Source of the DNA: Roseovarius faecimaris
GTDB lineage: Bacteria; Pseudomonadota; Alphaproteobacteria; Rhodobacterales; Rhodobacteraceae
Assembly (NCBI RefSeq): GCF_009762325.1
Contig: NZ_CP034347.1
Coordinates: 1-64,000 of the forward strand
Length of the DNA: 64,000 nt
Direction: 5' to 3'
Both the position numbers and the translations under genes were made by a program. The notes below the pieces were generated by a model. The model worked only from the letters and a program-made list of their open reading frames with translations. It was not told the DNA's origin and did no database searches. Positions 60,608 to 64,000 of the stretch are shown piece by piece (position 1 is the first letter of the stretch; the number at the start of each line of letters is the position of its first letter).

Positions 60608-61987
60608 ATGACCGAAACCCTCCCCCCCTATCTGCAGATTGACCCGGACTCCGCCATGGCACAGCTTGGCGCGCCCACCGGCACGGAAGATTTCCAGGCC
60701 ATCGCCACGGCTTGCGCGCGCGGGCGGGCGGATCTGGCGAGCCGGGGCATGGACGCCACCGGCACGCGCGAGCTGCGCCGGTTCTCCACCTGGGAGATCA
60801 CCCGCTATCTCATTCCGGTGGCGACGGGGCATTTTCGCCGGGTGCTCAAGCAGAACCCGGATCTGCCGCAGGGCAGCTCGGAAACCGCGGGTGGCGCCAA
60901 GTGGTTCACGCTCGACGAGGTGCTGCGCCTGCGGGCGCATTTCGCCGCCGAAGGCTCCAGGGCCAAAAGCTACCTGCCCTACCGGCCCAAGGGCCAGCCC
61001 GCCAAGATCGTCGCGGTGGCCAATTTCAAGGGCGGGGTGGGCAAGACCTCGACGGCGGCGCATCTGGCCATGTCGGCGGCTTTGGACGGCTACAAGGTGC
61101 TGGTGGTCGATCTCGACAGCCAGGGCTCCATGACCTCGCTCTTCGGCGGGCGGGTCGAGGATGAATGGCAGACGGTTTTCCCGCTGCTCGCGCGCCATTA
61201 CGGCAGCTATCAGCAGGGCGAGAACCAGCGCCGACTGGATCGGGGCGAGGCCCCTACCCCGCTGGATGACACGATGAGCGACGCCTTGCAGATCCGGGCG
61301 CGCGATCTCATCCAGACGACGCACTGGCCCAATATCGACCTCATCGGTGCCCAGCTCAATCTCTACTGGGCCGAGTTCCAGATCCCGGTCTGGCGGATGC
61401 AGGGGCGCGGCTGGAAGCTGTGGGATGCGCTGACCGATGTGCTGACCGAGGATGGGGTGCTTGACGAATATGACGTCATCTTCCTCGATACCCCCCCTGC
61501 CCTGGGGTATCTGACGATCAATGGGCTGGCGGCGGCGGATATCCTGCTGGTGCCGATGGGCGCGTCCTTTCTGGAGTTCGACTCGACGGGGCGGTTTTTC
61601 GACATGCTGCATTCGACCTTCAGCTCGATCGAGCAGGCCGAGAACATGGCCGCCCGCGCCCTGGGCCGCGACGGGCTGCGGTTTCAGTGGGACGCGGTGC
61701 GCACGCTGATCACCCGCTATGACGGCACCCAGCAGGCCGAGCTTGCGGCCCTGATGCAGGCCTATCTGGGCCCCACCCTGTCGCCGCACCGGCAGGATTT
61801 CACCGCGCTGATCGGCCAGGCCGGGGAGCAGGTGCAGGGGATCTATGAGGCCGATTACCGCGACTTCAACCGCGAGACCTATGTGCGCGGGCGCGAGACC
61901 TTCGATGCCACCTATGCGGCGCTCAAATCGCTTCTGGTTGGCAGCTGGCACCGCGACGTGCTGGCCGAGGCCGAGGCGGCGGAATGA
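60608..61987 (+). CDS. parA: Plasmid partition ATPase ParA
   Basis: 459 residues. N-terminal ~115 residues include a winged-helix-like part (LRRFSTWEITRYLI, KWFTLDEVLRLRAHF) that may autoregulate the operon. ATPase domain: deviant Walker A VANFKGGVGKTSTAAHLA, VLVVDLDSQGSMTSLF, and VIFLDTPPALGYLTINGLAA. Drives plasmid segregation with ParB. 51 bases separate it from parB, with a parS-like palindrome between. Confidence 0.95.
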   Translation: MTETLPPYLQIDPDSAMAQLGAPTGTEDFQAIATACARGRADLASRGMDATGTRELRRFSTWEITRYLIPVATGHFRRVLKQNPDLPQGSSETAGGAKWFTLDEVLRLRAHFAAEGSRAKSYLPYRPKGQPAKIVAVANFKGGVGKTSTAAHLAMSAALDGYKVLVVDLDSQGSMTSLFGGRVEDEWQTVFPLLARHYGSYQQGENQRRLDRGEAPTPLDDTMSDALQIRARDLIQTTHWPNIDLIGAQLNLYWAEFQIPVWRMQGRGWKLWDALTDVLTEDGVLDEYDVIFLDTPPALGYLTINGLAAADILLVPMGASFLEFDSTGRFFDMLHSTFSSIEQAENMAARALGRDGLRFQWDAVRTLITRYDGTQQAELAALMQAYLGPTLSPHRQDFTALIGQAGEQVQGIYEADYRDFNRETYVRGRETFDATYAALKSLLVGSWHRDVLAEAEAAE

Positions 61988-62005
61988 TCTGACAAAAGCG
62001 CATTG

Positions 62006-62021
62006 GTTTCGCGCGCGAAAC
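62006..62021. promoter_or_regulatory. parS: parS-like palindrome, copy 1
   Basis: GTTTCGCGCGCGAAAC, a perfect 16-bp palindrome between parA and parB, just upstream of the parB ribosome site (GAGGAGG). Confidence 0.75.
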
Positions 62022-62038
62022 AACCCGAGGAGGCCCAC

Positions 62039-63010
62039 ATGGCCAAACGCAAACGTCTGAGTGCCGCCAACCCGGCCTTTGCCGGCCTGCCGCCGCTGGA
62101 GACCAAATCCGCCCTGGCGAGCCACGCGCCGATTGCGGGGGTGGCGGCGGATGCCGCGACCACGGCCGCACTGGACGAGATGGCGGGCGCGCTCAGTGCG
62201 GCCCGGCGCGAGGGGCGGATGATCGTCGAGCTGCCGCTTGCGGATATCCGGCTTGATTACCTGGTCCGCGACCGGATCGTGGAAGAGGATGAGGCGATGC
62301 AGGCGCTGATAACCTCCCTGCGGGAGCGCGGTCAGCAGGTGCCGGTCGAGGTGGCCGAACTGGGGCCGGGGCGGTACGGGCTGATCTCGGGCTGGCGGCG
62401 TTGTCAGGCTCTAAAACGCCTGAATAGAGACTGTGTAAAGGCAATCATCCGCGCCCCGCAGGAGGCCTCGGAGGCCTATCTTTCGATGGTCGAGGAAAAC
62501 GAGATCCGCGTCGGGCTGAGCTATTACGAGCGCGCGCGGATCGTGGTGAAGGCGGCTGAGCAGGGGGTCTTTGCGGATGAACGGGCGGCGCTTGCGGCGC
62601 TGTTTCATGCCGGCTCAAAGGCGCGGCGCTCCAAGATCGGCACATTCATCCATATCGTGCATGCGCTCGACGGCGCGCTGCGCTTTCCCGGCGCCCTGGG
62701 AGAGCGCGCCGGGCTGCAGCTTGGCCGGGCGTTGCAGAGCGACCCTAAACTGGGCCGCGCCCTGTCCGAATTGCTGGCGCGCGAAGCCCCGGAAACGCCG
62801 GAGGCCGAGCTTGACCAGCTTCAGGCGGCGATGAGAAAAACAGGCTCTAAAAAGGCCAAATCAGAGTCTAAACCAGCGCCTGACACCGTGACGCCCTGCG
62901 CCGGAGTGACGGTAAGAACCCATCCAAACGGGCACCTCACCCTGAGCGGCAAGAAGGTGGATGCCGCCCTGCGGTCGCGGCTTCTGGACTGGCTGCGGGC
63001 GCAGGGCTGA
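62039..63010 (+). CDS. parB: Plasmid partition protein ParB
   Basis: 323 residues from ATG 62039, with GAGGAGG 5 nt upstream. ParB/Spo0J N-domain: LPLADIRLDYLVRDRI, GLISGWRRCQALKRL, SMVEENEIRVGLSYYERARI; then a helix-turn-helix region (AGSKARRSKIGTFIHIVHAL). Binds the parS-like sites that flank this gene. The C-terminal part is Lys-rich. Confidence 0.94.
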   Translation: MAKRKRLSAANPAFAGLPPLETKSALASHAPIAGVAADAATTAALDEMAGALSAARREGRMIVELPLADIRLDYLVRDRIVEEDEAMQALITSLRERGQQVPVEVAELGPGRYGLISGWRRCQALKRLNRDCVKAIIRAPQEASEAYLSMVEENEIRVGLSYYERARIVVKAAEQGVFADERAALAALFHAGSKARRSKIGTFIHIVHALDGALRFPGALGERAGLQLGRALQSDPKLGRALSELLAREAPETPEAELDQLQAAMRKTGSKKAKSESKPAPDTVTPCAGVTVRTHPNGHLTLSGKKVDAALRSRLLDWLRAQG

Positions 63011-63019
63011 GCAGAGCCT

Positions 63020-63035
63020 GTTTCGCGCGCGAAAC
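63020..63035. promoter_or_regulatory. parS: parS-like palindrome, copy 2
   Basis: Identical to the palindrome at 62006-62021, placed 10 bases after the parB stop. No further copy was noticed in the window. Confidence 0.75.
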
Positions 63036-63052
63036 CCCCCGGCATTTCCGGA

Positions 63053-64000
63053 TCAGGAGACGATGACGCGATCCGTGCTCCGGCGCCAGTTCGTCCCGTC
63101 GGAAAAGGCGGTCACGGCGCCGGCGGCTTCGTCACTGACATAGACCTGCGCCCCGGCCCCGGCCACGGCCGGATCGGGCAGGGTGGCCACGGTATAGCCG
63201 GGCAGGCGCACCGGGCCCTGGAAGATGGCCGTATAGGGGGCGTTCTGGATATCCAGGATATCGACGCCGGCGGTCTGGTTGCGCAGCTTGAACGACCCGT
63301 CCCCCTTGATCTTGAATTTCCAGTCGCCGGTCGAGACATCGTCGATCATGCGGAACGCGGCCCCCCCTGCCCCGCCCATGTTGCGCACCTGGATCGTCGG
63401 CTCCACCGCGTTGGCCGCCACCGAGAGGGTCTGATCGGTCGCGGCGGTGCCGATGGCCACCTGCCCGGTGCCATGATCCACCCGCAGAGCGGTCGAGAAG
63501 GTGCTGCCATCGGCGCTGACCTTGATGGCGAAATCATCCGAGCCGGTGGTGCCCATCTCGGCCCGGCCCGAAAAGCCGGTCTGGAACAGCAGGCTTGCCG
63601 TGTCGGTGGCACTGGCCTTGTTGACCTTGATCTGATGGCCGCTGCCGTCATGGGTCAGCAGCGTGGCATCGGCGGCCACGGCGAGCCGGTTGATCGCATC
63701 GGCGGTGGTGTTGACGCCGATCTCGGGCAGGTTCTGCAGATCGCCCGTGAGCGGGGCCCAGGTGCTGCCGTCAAAGCGCAGGGTCGCCCCGGTGGGGATC
63801 ACATCGGCCCGCCAGCCCTGCCGCGCGGCAAAGAATTGCCGGCCGCCATTCACATAGATGGCGATCTCGCCCGCATGGCCGACCCAGTCGCCGGTGGCGC
63901 CGGGCGCGGGGATATAGCAATCCGCCTCGGCCGGGGCGGCGGGCGGATCGGTCAGGTCCGCGGCCAGCACGCTGAGCTGGGTTGCCGCGTCCAGAATCTT
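63053..64000 (-). CDS. DUF2793-type protein with fibre-like body (5' end outside window)
   Basis: About 315 residues are visible; the start lies beyond position 64000. The visible N-terminal part (KILDAATQLSVLAADLTDPP, ADCYIPAPGATGDWVGHAGE, GGRQFFAARQGWRADVIPTG) fits DUF2793, a family seen in phage-like and gene-transfer-agent-like regions of Rhodobacteraceae. The body (GTGQVAIGTAATDQTLSVAA, STGDWKFKIKGDGSFKLRNQ) recalls the fibre array at 0-8.8 kb. The tail (GYTVATLPDPAVAGAGAQVY, VTAFSDGTNWRR) is a tail-fibre-type end with no S74 domain. Convergent with parB. Confidence 0.85.
   Translation of the reverse strand, partial: KILDAATQLSVLAADLTDPPAAPAEADCYIPAPGATGDWVGHAGEIAIYVNGGRQFFAARQGWRADVIPTGATLRFDGSTWAPLTGDLQNLPEIGVNTTADAINRLAVAADATLLTHDGSGHQIKVNKASATDTASLLFQTGFSGRAEMGTTGSDDFAIKVSADGSTFSTALRVDHGTGQVAIGTAATDQTLSVAANAVEPTIQVRNMGGAGGAAFRMIDDVSTGDWKFKIKGDGSFKLRNQTAGVDILDIQNAPYTAIFQGPVRLPGYTVATLPDPAVAGAGAQVYVSDEAAGAVTAFSDGTNWRRSTDRVIVS

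Noticed and set aside
1..64000. tRNA, rRNA or riboswitch genes
   Set aside because: No cloverleaf, rRNA stretch or known riboswitch core was recognised by eye in the intergenic regions.

Overview
The window is high-GC DNA from an alphaproteobacterium, most likely a marine roseobacter (Rhodobacteraceae). It carries a plasmid replication and partition module at its right end: a RepA-type replication initiator (minus strand), a divergent parA-parB pair, and two identical 16-bp palindromes flanking parB. The two edge genes are both cut by the window, so this is most of an extrachromosomal replicon, or a segment of one. The combination of a RepA replicon with dTDP-rhamnose, capsule and surface-protein genes resembles the rhamnose-operon 'biofilm plasmids' known from roseobacters (family-level knowledge, not tested here).

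Layout. 1-8.8 kb: an array of six secreted, paralogous fibre-like proteins on the minus strand. Three end in a phage-type S74 intramolecular chaperone domain and two in a different glycine/cysteine module plus coiled coil; the sixth is cut. They are interrupted by a solo LuxR-type regulator and a small secreted protein. 9.0-21.9 kb: a type II secretion system (gspO; gspGHIJKLM; gspCDEF) split by an IS3-family (IS407-like) insertion sequence and a divergent lipoprotein gene. 22.1-28.3 kb: a 2051-residue autotransporter-like adhesin with about twelve DUF11-like repeats. 28.3-51.9 kb: a surface-polysaccharide island. It has large multidomain glycosyltransferases, an RgpF/TagF-like/GT4 fusion next to a glycerol-3-phosphate cytidylyltransferase, rmlDA and rmlCB, manC, sulfotransferases and an ABC-2 capsule exporter (kpsT, kpsE, kpsM). 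52.0-57.1 kb: two RTX proteins, one an M10 metalloprotease. 57.2-59.0 kb: a small secreted protein and a coiled-coil sulfotransferase. 59.2-63.0 kb: repA, origin region, parA, parB. 63.0-64.0 kb: a cut DUF2793 protein that resembles the fibre family in its body.

Taken together the replicon is devoted to the cell surface and attachment. It encodes a probably rhamnose-, mannose-derivative- and glycerol-phosphate-containing, sulfated polysaccharide, plus proteins that could leave the cell by type I (RTX), type II and type V routes. No type I exporter is visible here, nor are KpsD/KpsC/KpsS or PAPS-synthesis genes, so these must lie elsewhere. The most unusual element is the array of Sec-exported proteins with phage-style autoproteolytic chaperone tails beside a complete T2SS. 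A second point is a clear recombination scar near 28.6 kb, where a methyltransferase remnant abuts a 5'-truncated glycosyltransferase.
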